The notes below the pieces were generated by a model. The model was given only the letters and a program-made list of their open reading frames with translations. It ran no database searches and was not told where the DNA came from. Positions 27,268-34,844 of a stretch of DNA of 64,000 nt are shown one piece after another (within the stretch, counting starts at the first letter, position 1; each line of letters starts with the position of its first letter). This DNA comes from Propionibacteriaceae bacterium (GTDB lineage Bacteria > Actinomycetota > Actinomycetes > Propionibacteriales > Propionibacteriaceae). Location of the stretch: assembly GCA_009782785.1 (NCBI GenBank), contig WRIJ01000007.1, forward strand, positions 1-64,000, given 5' to 3'. Position numbers and translations under genes: made by a program.

Positions 27268-27866
27268 GCGTACTCCTCCAAGTCGATCACATCAGTGCAG
27301 GCCTGGCGGGTATGAGCTGAATGAGTGGCGACCACCACAATGGTGTTGCTGCGGGCTAGAGCATGGAGACTAGCGTCAACCAAGTGGGCTGTGTTGGTGT
27401 CTAATTGTGCTGTGGGTTCATCCACCAGGAGAAGATGGGGGCGGGCAGCTATTCCTCGAGCGAGCATGAGCCGTTGGCCTTCTCCACCTGATAGATCGCA
27501 GAAATCGCGGGCAGCGACACTCGCGAGTCCGAATTCTTCGAGCAGTGTCATCGCCTGATCTTTGGCATCTTGGCGGAATAACCCGCGTATGAGAAGCGGG
27601 AGCATGACATGATCGAGGGCACTGCGATAGGCCACACCGTGAGGGTTTTGAAATACCCAACCGATCCGCGTGATTCCCTGATAGGTGACACTGCCATCAG
27701 TGGGATGGAGCCACCCGGTGAGAATCGACAGCAGGGTGCTTTTCCCTGACCCTGATGGCCCAACAAGTCCATAGACACGATCAGGGCGCAAGGTGAGGTG
27801 GAGATCGGTGAAGAGATGCGGTTGGCCAGGGAATTGATGCCCCACGTGCTCGAGGTTCACGTGCAT
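27264..27866 (-). CDS. ABC transporter ATP-binding protein, MacB/LolD-like
   Basis: The 200-residue ATPase has the Walker A motif GPSGSGKST near 35, the Q-loop VFQNPHGVAY, the signature LSGGEGQRLMLARG and the Walker B LLLVDEPTAQLDTNT. The signature has E in place of the usual Q (LSGGEGQR rather than LSGGQQQR). The ATG at 27866 lies 4 nt after the adaptor gene stop. It pairs with the FtsX-like permease that follows. The substrate is unknown. Confidence 0.88.
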   Translation of the reverse strand: MHVNLEHVGHQFPGQPHLFTDLHLTLRPDRVYGLVGPSGSGKSTLLSILTGWLHPTDGSVTYQGITRIGWVFQNPHGVAYRSALDHVMLPLLIRGLFRQDAKDQAMTLLEEFGLASVAARDFCDLSGGEGQRLMLARGIAARPHLLLVDEPTAQLDTNTAHLVDASLHALARSNTIVVVATHSAHTRQACTDVIDLEEYA

Positions 27867-27870
27867 GATG

Positions 27871-28944
27871 CTAGCCACACTGCGAGAGCTTCGCTGGGTC
27901 GAGGGATACTTCTGCGGGTGGGGCAGTGTCTTCAATAGGTACGACGAAGGATTGCCCGAGTTGTGATCCTATGATGCGAATATTGATGGGGTTTCCGTCG
28001 CCGATGACGCAACCCAGAGTAGGTGACCCTGCCGAGATACTACTGGGAGGGATCATCCACACGGTGGCGGTGTCAACCAGTTCCCAGGTGGCTGTGAGTG
28101 TGGCGGGGGAGCTGTCCATACTTGCTTGAGCGAAGGCTGGTAGTGATGAGAGTGTTGCGAGTGTCTCGGCATCGGTGATGTGCCCCTCATCATCGATGGG
28201 CAGGGTGACACCATCGATGATGACTTGACGAGCGCCATCAGCCCCATCGCGGGGGAGATCTTTAATGTCGGCATAGTTGGCTTGCGCTGGGACGGTAGCG
28301 ATCGTGGAGCGCCCGGCTAGTTCTGTTCCCACACTGACTTCACAGGAAGCAATGGTGACTTCTCTAGCGGGTAGCCACAGTATTGTGTCTGGATCGATGG
28401 ATGTTACCGAGGCGGTGGAAGCACCTATAGCTTTGAGGCGACTGTGATAGGCGGTGATGACACTGGTGGTGATGGTTTTTCCTTGAATATCTGCACCCAA
28501 GTCTTTCAGGGCATTGATGACAGCCTCGGCATCCTTACCAGTGGACTGCACTGGGAGTTCTCTCCACAGAGGAACACTGGTGGCCAAGGCTAACAGTGGT
28601 TGCCCATCGACACTCAGCATGGATTGCCCGGACTTGACGGTCATACCTGGCGCACAACTTGATGCGGTGACAAGTCCGGGAGTTGTGGCCATCAGTGGTG
28701 GGCTGGGATTGCTCATGACATTGAGTGTGACAGTTCGAGCATCACCATATTCCTGAACTACCACCGGTGAAGATGAAATCGCTCCCGGTGTGGTGAGTGG
28801 TGTGGGTGTTCGTGGCGGTGCAACTATGATGCCAGCGGCGAAGCCTAATCCGATGGCCGCCACTAGTGTGAGGACAAGGAGTGGCACGACACGCTGTCGG
28901 GTTGTTCGCCCGACAGCAGTCGTCGTTTCTTTGGTTGTGTTCAT
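27871..28944 (-). CDS. Membrane-anchored adaptor-like component of ABC transporter operon
   Basis: The 357-residue product has a cytoplasmic start, one membrane helix (VVPLLVLTLVAAIGLGFAAGIIV, about 19-41) and an extracytoplasmic part. That part includes MTVKSGQSMLSVDGQPLLAL, typical of a lipoyl-like hairpin, a peptidoglycan-binding-like segment (EAVINALKDLGADIQG) and later beta domains. This resembles the peptidoglycan-binding/membrane-fusion-like partners of MacB-type transporters in Gram-positives. The ATG at 28944 overlaps the stop of a possible 11-codon leader; a start at 28971 would add nine residues. The assignment rests on layout and context. Confidence 0.7.
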   Translation of the reverse strand: MNTTKETTTAVGRTTRQRVVPLLVLTLVAAIGLGFAAGIIVAPPRTPTPLTTPGAISSSPVVVQEYGDARTVTLNVMSNPSPPLMATTPGLVTASSCAPGMTVKSGQSMLSVDGQPLLALATSVPLWRELPVQSTGKDAEAVINALKDLGADIQGKTITTSVITAYHSRLKAIGASTASVTSIDPDTILWLPAREVTIASCEVSVGTELAGRSTIATVPAQANYADIKDLPRDGADGARQVIIDGVTLPIDDEGHITDAETLATLSSLPAFAQASMDSSPATLTATWELVDTATVWMIPPSSISAGSPTLGCVIGDGNPINIRIIGSQLGQSFVVPIEDTAPPAEVSLDPAKLSQCG

Positions 28945-28976
28945 AGAAGTCCGAGTGGGTTCTTTTCGCATTCCAT
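28941..28976 (-). CDS. Possible 11-aa leader peptide overlapping adaptor gene start
   Basis: A short frame MECEKNPLGLL ends in TGA that overlaps the ATG at 28944 (ATGA). AAGGAGG lies 12 nt upstream of its ATG, whereas the adaptor start itself has no good ribosome site. Translation of this leader could couple ribosomes into the adaptor gene. This is a weak prediction. Confidence 0.25.
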   Translation of the reverse strand: MECEKNPLGLL

Positions 28977-29025
28977 GGCAGCTGGTTTCCTCCTTCCACG
29001 AGGTGAATCGGCGCTTGTAAAAGCC

Positions 29026-29652
29026 TCAATGAGTTCCTAATGGATTGCTGTTGCATTCCCAGAATTTCGCTGCCTGGGGGGAGGATTCTGGTGATTCAAA
29101 TTCGAGAAAAATGTCTCCAGACTCGAATTCGTTAATGTAATTACTTGCTGTGTAACTTGAGGGGCGCAATCCTGTTCTGATCAGACAATCAGCCATCAGC
29201 TGAGAGAAATCCACATTGTCAGGGTTGATATTCATCTGGTAATAGAGATCTGAAACTAACAGCCAGTCAGTAGTCTCCTGACAGGATTCACTCAATTCTT
29301 TTGCTCTCTGGGAAGTCTGTTCAGCTGTCTCATTGCTAGCGAAGGGCAAGAAAGTGTCGAGACTCCCGTCGTCTCCAATGGCAAACACTTCAAATCCTGA
29401 TGACACTAGACATGAGCGTAAGGCTTCCTTGATTTCTGCGAATTCTTGCTCAGTGATCTGCCCGTCAGCAAGGATAGCTTTTCCCAAATCGGTAGATGCT
29501 TTCTCGAAAGCATGATTAAAATCATCTGCCCATGGCCCCGATAGCCGATCATTCTCTTGGGTTGATTGGCTACCATTGAGCAGCGAGCAACCATTTGTCA
29601 GAGCGACAATAACAATGATGAGCGTGTAGGTGAATACTCGTTTGAATCTCAT
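29026..29652 (-). CDS. Lipoprotein, first gene of ABC transporter operon
   Basis: The 208-residue product has a signal peptide with the lipobox LTNGC near residue 22. The mature protein is acidic, with DGQITEQEFAEIKEALRSC resembling an EF-hand-like loop followed by a helix, and four more cysteines. I do not recognise the family. It is the first of four same-strand genes (lipoprotein, adaptor, ATPase, permease) and could be a substrate-binding or accessory component. A GGTGGGG ribosome site precedes the ATG. Confidence 0.7.
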   Translation of the reverse strand: MRFKRVFTYTLIIVIVALTNGCSLLNGSQSTQENDRLSGPWADDFNHAFEKASTDLGKAILADGQITEQEFAEIKEALRSCLVSSGFEVFAIGDDGSLDTFLPFASNETAEQTSQRAKELSESCQETTDWLLVSDLYYQMNINPDNVDFSQLMADCLIRTGLRPSSYTASNYINEFESGDIFLEFESPESSPQAAKFWECNSNPLGTH

Positions 29653-29841
29653 TTACCCCACCCTAACGATCAGCAAAGACCGTTTCCAAAATGTCCCCCG
29701 TGTTGGGACATGATATCAATGGTTCGGTGGGGTCGTATTATTCTCTTGGGATGCATGTCAACCCCAGGGTTGACCCCCATTAGTCCCTTGGGCTCGCTCC
29801 ACAATGAGGCCGAGCCGCAGAAACTGTGTCACTATAGATAC

Positions 29842-30723
29842 ATGAGCGAGATGGATATCACGACAATTTTGGAAGATTTGGCACAAGGGCGTATTGATGC
29901 TGGGGAGGCGAAGCGCCGTATCGACGAGCTGGGGCTTGGCCGTGACACCGATCACAGGGATGACGACCAAGAGATGTCCACCGAATGGCCAATGAAACCA
30001 GACCAAGAGCCACCGGGTGCCCCACAAGACCCGAAACCCAGCGAGCCTCACGCTAGCAAGGCTGCACGCGGCGAAACACCGAAGACTGAAAAGAACGGCA
30101 ACGTTGACAAGGTTGTGATCAAAGCGACAGCTCGCAAGGTCAGAGTCATTGCCGATCCGAGTGTGTCAAGGGCTGCGGCTGAAGACGTACACCAGGTTAA
30201 ACGTAAAGGATCGAATCTCATCATCCATGGGGATCGAGAGTTCACCGGGGTGATGGATGCGCTTGCTTGGGTGAAAACCGTACGCGGACTTGATGACGTG
30301 AAATCACTGGGGATAGGTCAAGAACTCACCGTACGAGTCAATCCAGCCCTCGAGGTCGATATTCGCCTCACCGGTGGAACACTCACCGTTACGGACATTC
30401 CTCGACTAGGGAAGGTACGTGTAGCTGCGGGTGCCACCACAGTCACTGGTGCGCGCGAGATCGCTGACATGGTTGTTCAAGCAGGCCAAGCTACGATCGC
30501 TGGCAGATTCAATGAAGGTTGGTCGCGTGTGAGGTGTGAATCTGGTCAAGTCGTGCTCGAGGTCGACAAGGATTCTGACGTACGCCTGCGGGCCGATGCT
30601 CAACTAGGCAAGGTCAGCTGGGAGGGCTGCGATGGTGATAGTGGTGACGTTGTTCTCGGCAAAGGGACAGCCCACCTCGATGTTGGAGTAGTCATCGGCC
30701 ACGTTGCCGTTAAGGTCGTTTAA
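29842..30723 (+). CDS. DUF4097-like beta-helix protein with short N-terminal helical domain
   Basis: The 293-residue protein starts with a helical module (MDITTILEDLAQGRIDAGEA, continuing KRRIDELGLG) like the short SHOCT-type modules. A charged Pro/Lys linker follows, and the C-terminal half is a repetitive beta region (LRLTGGTLTVTD-type strands, VRVAAGATTVTGA, VRLRADAQLGKV) like DUF4097 solenoids. It has no signal peptide or membrane helix. The start is uncertain: ATG 29842 and ATG 29851 both lie just after a TATAGAT sequence and lack a ribosome site. It is divergent from the ABC operon. Its role is unknown. Confidence 0.65.
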   Translation: MSEMDITTILEDLAQGRIDAGEAKRRIDELGLGRDTDHRDDDQEMSTEWPMKPDQEPPGAPQDPKPSEPHASKAARGETPKTEKNGNVDKVVIKATARKVRVIADPSVSRAAAEDVHQVKRKGSNLIIHGDREFTGVMDALAWVKTVRGLDDVKSLGIGQELTVRVNPALEVDIRLTGGTLTVTDIPRLGKVRVAAGATTVTGAREIADMVVQAGQATIAGRFNEGWSRVRCESGQVVLEVDKDSDVRLRADAQLGKVSWEGCDGDSGDVVLGKGTAHLDVGVVIGHVAVKVV

Positions 30724-31200
30724 CCCTCAGGCACTGAACCCTTCGATCGCGACGCTATTCTCGGTCGCGGCGAGATGTGCGGCGAAGAACAGCGACTCTG
30801 TTTGCGCGCGACACTGTACCCTAGTCACCCCGCGGAGCGCGCCAGCGCGACTCGCGGGGGCCAGATTTCACACTGACCATGGTGGTGACCGCCGGTGGTT
30901 GGTGATCATCACCAGACTCTTCTTTGTGGTTGGTCACTCGACTGGATTCCTGCCAAGTCGGGCTAACGCCCTCCGCGGAATGACAGGGAGCGAGTCGCTT
31001 CGCTCTGCGGAAGGACTTTCAAGTCACGTATCGACCGCAACTGCCTGGTGGAGAACGGAAGAAAACGTCGCGTGCTGACTGGATTCCTGCCAAGTCGCTT
31101 CGCTCTGCGGAAGGACGGAGTTGGGGGGAGTCACAACGCAACGGCAATGCGGGTTCGCAGCACAGCAGTGGCGGCCAGTGGGGTGGGAACTCACGAGACC
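30724..31200. repeat. Repeat cluster flanked by a duplicated greA 3' end
   Basis: No gene is supported. REP-like palindromes occur at about 30828-30870, 30940-30990 and 31078-31118 with a core (TTTCACACTGACCATGGTGG, CAGACTCTTCTTTGTGGTTG) between the first two. A 49-nt segment at 31033-31081 recurs near 40.4 kb. The first part, 30731-30754, repeats the last 24 bases of greA (31205-31228) with one mismatch. Confidence 0.88.
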
Positions 31201-31698
31201 TTAAGCACTGAACCCTTCGATGGCGACGATGGTGATAGAAATCTGCTTGCCATTGGGGGCTTCATAGGAGATGTCGTCCCCCACTTTACCTCCGAGTACG
31301 GCAGAACCGACCGGTGATTGTGGGGAATAGACCGAGAGATCCAAGGAATCATCCAAACTCAGCAACTCTCGTGAACCCAGCAAGAACGTGTCAGTGTCAT
31401 CCAGGTCACCTCCATAAGCAATCGTGACCTTCACCCCTGGGCGTACCTCATCGTTGGATTGACCGGCTTCCCCCACTTCAGCGTTATCCAAGATGGTTTT
31501 CAACCGAGCGATACGCAGCTCATTGTGTCCCTGTTCTTCGCGAGCAGCATGGTACCCAGCATTCTCGGAGAGGTCGCCCTCTTCACGTGCTTGAGCGATG
31601 CGCGCGGTGATGATCTCGCGACCCTCACCACAGATATAGTCGTATTCTTTGCGCAGGCCAGCGTACGCCTCAGCGGTTAACCAGATCGTTTCGTCCAT
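31201..31698 (-). CDS. greA: Transcription elongation factor GreA
   Basis: The 165-residue protein rescues stalled RNA polymerase by stimulating transcript cleavage. The N-terminal coiled coil includes ITARIAQAREEGDLSENAGY with the two acidic tip residues, and the C-terminal FKBP-like domain ends in SAVLGGKVGDDISYEAPNGK. Length is normal. The start follows a TATCCT -10 box by 6 nt. It diverges from an MFS gene whose start has a similar box, so the two leaderless promoters share a 39-bp spacer. Confidence 0.94.
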   Translation of the reverse strand: MDETIWLTAEAYAGLRKEYDYICGEGREIITARIAQAREEGDLSENAGYHAAREEQGHNELRIARLKTILDNAEVGEAGQSNDEVRPGVKVTIAYGGDLDDTDTFLLGSRELLSLDDSLDLSVYSPQSPVGSAVLGGKVGDDISYEAPNGKQISITIVAIEGFSA

Positions 31699-31704
31699 CG
31701 GCCT

Positions 31705-31710
31705 AGGATA
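31705..31710 (-). promoter_or_regulatory. -10 box TATCCT of greA
   Basis: TATCCT ends 6 nt before the greA ATG, implying a leaderless transcript. Confidence 0.55.
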
Positions 31711-31724
31711 TCGCGAGCTGGTAC

Positions 31725-31730
31725 TACACT
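31725..31730 (+). promoter_or_regulatory. -10 box TACACT of the MFS gene at 31738
   Basis: TACACT ends 7 nt before the ATG at 31738. It is divergent from the greA box 14 nt away. Confidence 0.55.
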
Positions 31731-31737
31731 GATCTCA

Positions 31738-33045
31738 ATGTCCAGGATTCTGATTGATACCACTCCACTGCGCGAATGCCCGCCCTTTCGCCGCCTATGG
31801 ATGGGCCAGTCCTTGGCAGCAATCGGGGCCCAACTCACGACCATGGCTGTCGCCCTGGAGATTCACGACCTCACCAAGGACCCGTTCATGGTCGGGCTCG
31901 TGGGGGTCTTTGCGCTCGTACCGCTGATGATCATGGGTCTGTACGGCGGGTCGCTGATCGACAACTTTGATCGTCGAAAGGTCGCACTAGTTGCAGCCAC
32001 GATTCAATGGTCGGCGACACTCGGTTTGGCTCTCGCTGCATGGTTGGGTTTCGAGAATGTGTGGTTCCTCTATGCCATGGTTTTTGTCCAGTACGGCGCG
32101 AATGGTGTGAATGCTCCAGCCCGTTCAGCCATCATCCCTCGCCTGGTGAAACGCGCTCAGCTTCCAGCGGCTAACGCTCTCAACTCAACCACTTGGACGG
32201 TAGCGCTCATGATCGGCCCCCTGATCGGGGCTGTTCTTGTGGCGAGTTTTGGGTACAAGGTTGCCTATAGCGTGGATGCGCTCACGTTCACAGCCGCCCT
32301 CTATGCCCTGTTTCGCCTGCCGTCGATCCTCCCGATGCGAAGTGATGTGTCTCCTGGGCAACCTCTGCGTGGTTGGGCATCCGTACTCGATGGTTTTAGA
32401 TTTCTTACCACGAGAAAAAACCTGCGCATGACTTTCTTCTTGGATCTGGCAGCCATGGTGTTCGCTTTCCCGATCGCACTCTTCCCAGCGATCGCTGACG
32501 ATATTCTCGGAGGTGGAAAAGTGACCGTGGGATGGCTGACCTCTTTCACTGCGATGGGCATGGTGGTGACCCTCTTGCTGTCTGGGCCTCTGGCGAGAGT
32601 GCGGCGTCAAGGGCTCGTCGTGACGATCACGGTCGTTGGGTGGGGATTGTCGATTGCGGGGTTTGGGGTGGTGCTCATGGTGGCAGGTACGACCAACCCC
32701 ACCTCCGTCATTTGGTGGGCTTTTGTAGCCAGTGGACTCTGTCTGTTTGCTGCTGGGTGTTTCGATGCAGTCTCCTCGGTGTTCCGCAATGTCATTCTTC
32801 AAGCGGCAACCCCCGATGAGCTACGCGGACGCCTCCAAGGAATCTTCACCGTGACTGTGGCTGGTGGGCCAAATCTTGGGCGTACTGTCAGCGGGGGAAT
32901 GGCTAAGGGCTTCGCTGGGGTGAGTCCCGTACCGCTCGGATTGGCAGCCCTCGTCGGTGGTGGACTGTGTGTCCTCGCGGTGGGTGTCTTGTCAAAGATC
33001 ACCCCCGGGTTCAGGCAGTACGACGCCGAGAACCCCGAACCGTGA
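31738..33045 (+). CDS. MFS transporter, EntS-like
   Basis: The 435-residue protein has 12 predicted helices. Its start (PLRECPPFRRLWMGQSLAAI) and the motif GLYGGSLIDNFDRRKVAL are typical of the EntS/enterobactin-exporter-like branch, and PDELRGRLQGIFTVTVAGGP in the second half also fits that group. These proteins export siderophores or drugs; the substrate here is not known. A hairpin at 33052 follows the stop. Confidence 0.87.
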   Translation: MSRILIDTTPLRECPPFRRLWMGQSLAAIGAQLTTMAVALEIHDLTKDPFMVGLVGVFALVPLMIMGLYGGSLIDNFDRRKVALVAATIQWSATLGLALAAWLGFENVWFLYAMVFVQYGANGVNAPARSAIIPRLVKRAQLPAANALNSTTWTVALMIGPLIGAVLVASFGYKVAYSVDALTFTAALYALFRLPSILPMRSDVSPGQPLRGWASVLDGFRFLTTRKNLRMTFFLDLAAMVFAFPIALFPAIADDILGGGKVTVGWLTSFTAMGMVVTLLLSGPLARVRRQGLVVTITVVGWGLSIAGFGVVLMVAGTTNPTSVIWWAFVASGLCLFAAGCFDAVSSVFRNVILQAATPDELRGRLQGIFTVTVAGGPNLGRTVSGGMAKGFAGVSPVPLGLAALVGGGLCVLAVGVLSKITPGFRQYDAENPEP

Positions 33046-33051
33046 CGGCAG

Positions 33052-33075
33052 CACAAGGGGACGTACCTTCTTGTG
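33052..33075. terminator. Hairpin with ACGTA loop after MFS gene
   Basis: CACAAGGGG-ACGTA-CCTTCTTGTG forms a hairpin with one bulge, starting 7 nt after the MFS stop codon. The arms and loop resemble, in opposite orientation, the hairpins at 17975 and 21034. It may shield the transcarboxylase genes from read-through. Confidence 0.65.
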
Positions 33076-33201
33076 TTGTGGAATGACCCTTCTGCCCCAG
33101 GTGAACGTTTGTGCAAGACCACCGAGCAAACAGTGAAAACGTGAGGCCAAAACAGCCTATTTTTGCTTATCAGAGCCAGAAAGCGGTGAGAAAATTGTCC
33201 C

Positions 33202-34839
33202 ATGAGTACGACGAAAACTGAGCCGAGGACCACCCCTGCATCCTTTCATGATAACCCTTTCGATCCTGATGCCTCGATAACAGTGAATCTGAGCGACGAC
33301 AACCCTGCAACTGTGAGCTTGCCAAGCTTGAATCCAACCACCGCGAAACCCAGGATCATTGGTGTGACCGAACTCGTTTTACGGGACGCGCACCAGAGTC
33401 TGCTCGCCGCGCGCATGGGGATCGAAGACATGGTTGATACCTGCGAGGACATTGACAAGGCCGGGTACTGGTCGGTCGAATGCTGGGGCGGGGCCACCTT
33501 TGACGCCTGCATCCGTTTCCTGAACGAAGATCCCTGGGAGCGACTTCGTACCTTCAGAAAACTCATGCCCCATTCGCGACTACAGATGCTTCTTCGTGGG
33601 CAGAACCTGCTCGGGTACCGCCACTACGACGACATGGTGGTCGACAAGTTTGTGGAGAAATCAGCCGAGAACGGCATGGATGTGTTCCGAGTCTTTGACG
33701 GACTCAATGACCCGCGCAACATTGACCAGGCCATGAAGGCGGTCAAGAAAGTCGGTAAGCATGCTCAAGGTACTATCTGTTACACCATCTCCCCAGTACA
33801 CACGGTTGAGGGTTACCTCCATCTGGCCGGTCAACTGCTCGACATGGGGGCGGACTCAATTGCGATCAAAGACATGGCCGCACTGCTGCGCCCACAACCA
33901 GCTCACGACATCATTCGGGCGATCAAAGAAACCTATGGTAACAACACCCAGATCAATGTTCACTGCCACTCCACGACCGGCGTGACCATGGCCACCCTCT
34001 ATGCGGCGATCCGTGCTGGGGCTGATGTGGTCGACACCGCTATCTCATCCATGTCGCTCGGGCCGGGACATAACCCCACCGGTTCACTGGTTCACATGCT
34101 GGAAGGAACGGGTTATCGTACCGACCTCAATATGGAGTGTCTGGGGAGAGTACGGGAACACTTTGCCCGAGTACGGCCGAAATACTCGCAGTATGAAACC
34201 CGGGTCCTCGTCGAATCGGACATCTTTCGTACGCAAATCCCTGGTGGGATGCTCTCCACTATGGAACTGCAGCTCAAAGAGCAAGGAGCTGCCCACCGCC
34301 GCAATGAGGTCATGGCTGAGGTCGCTTCGGTGAGAGCAGATGCTGGATTTCCTCCCCTTGTCACACCCATGTCCCAAATAGTGGGCACTCAAGCTATCTT
34401 TAATGTGCTCTTGGGACGATACGAAAAACTCACCACAGAGTTTGCCGATCTTGTCCTCGGCTACTACGGTCGCACCCCAGGAGATATCAACCCAGACCTC
34501 ATCGTACAAGCTCAAGAACAAACATCGAAGACACCCCTCTGTGGCCGCCCAGCTGACCATCTTGCGCCTGAATGGGAGGATTTAGTTCGTACAACCAAGG
34601 AATTGGAGGGAAGCAACGCAACCACTCAGGACGTCCTGACCTATGCCATGTTCCCTGACATCGCCTCCAAGTTTTTCACCACTCGTACCCAAGGGCCGAT
34701 TAATGTGGGCAAGACACAGGCACAATTGGTGGCCGAGAAAGAATCCCGATTATCGGGAGACCTCACACCAGTGGCTCCGATCACCTACAATGTGATCATG
34801 GGCGGGCGCAGGCTCGCCGTCAAGGTCGAAAGGGCCTAG
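33202..34839 (+). CDS. Methylmalonyl-CoA carboxyltransferase 5S subunit
   Basis: This subunit of transcarboxylase (EC 2.1.3.1) moves the carboxyl group from carboxybiotin to pyruvate, giving oxaloacetate. The barrel carries TELVLRDAHQSLLAARM with the metal-binding Asp, SIAIKDMAALL with the Lys that is carbamylated in the Propionibacterium enzyme, and the metal ligands in HCHSTTG. From VTELVLRD onward it matches the Propionibacterium 5S subunit as I recall it. About 40 extra residues precede that core (a Thr/Pro/Asp-rich tail). No strong ribosome site is visible. It begins a run of four transcarboxylase genes. Confidence 0.93.
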   Translation: MSTTKTEPRTTPASFHDNPFDPDASITVNLSDDNPATVSLPSLNPTTAKPRIIGVTELVLRDAHQSLLAARMGIEDMVDTCEDIDKAGYWSVECWGGATFDACIRFLNEDPWERLRTFRKLMPHSRLQMLLRGQNLLGYRHYDDMVVDKFVEKSAENGMDVFRVFDGLNDPRNIDQAMKAVKKVGKHAQGTICYTISPVHTVEGYLHLAGQLLDMGADSIAIKDMAALLRPQPAHDIIRAIKETYGNNTQINVHCHSTTGVTMATLYAAIRAGADVVDTAISSMSLGPGHNPTGSLVHMLEGTGYRTDLNMECLGRVREHFARVRPKYSQYETRVLVESDIFRTQIPGGMLSTMELQLKEQGAAHRRNEVMAEVASVRADAGFPPLVTPMSQIVGTQAIFNVLLGRYEKLTTEFADLVLGYYGRTPGDINPDLIVQAQEQTSKTPLCGRPADHLAPEWEDLVRTTKELEGSNATTQDVLTYAMFPDIASKFFTTRTQGPINVGKTQAQLVAEKESRLSGDLTPVAPITYNVIMGGRRLAVKVERA

Positions 34840-34844
34840 GGATT

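Noticed and set aside
29566-29841. N-terminal extension of the DUF4097-like protein
   Set aside because: It overlaps the 5' end of the divergent lipoprotein gene and its promoter, and has no protein-like features.
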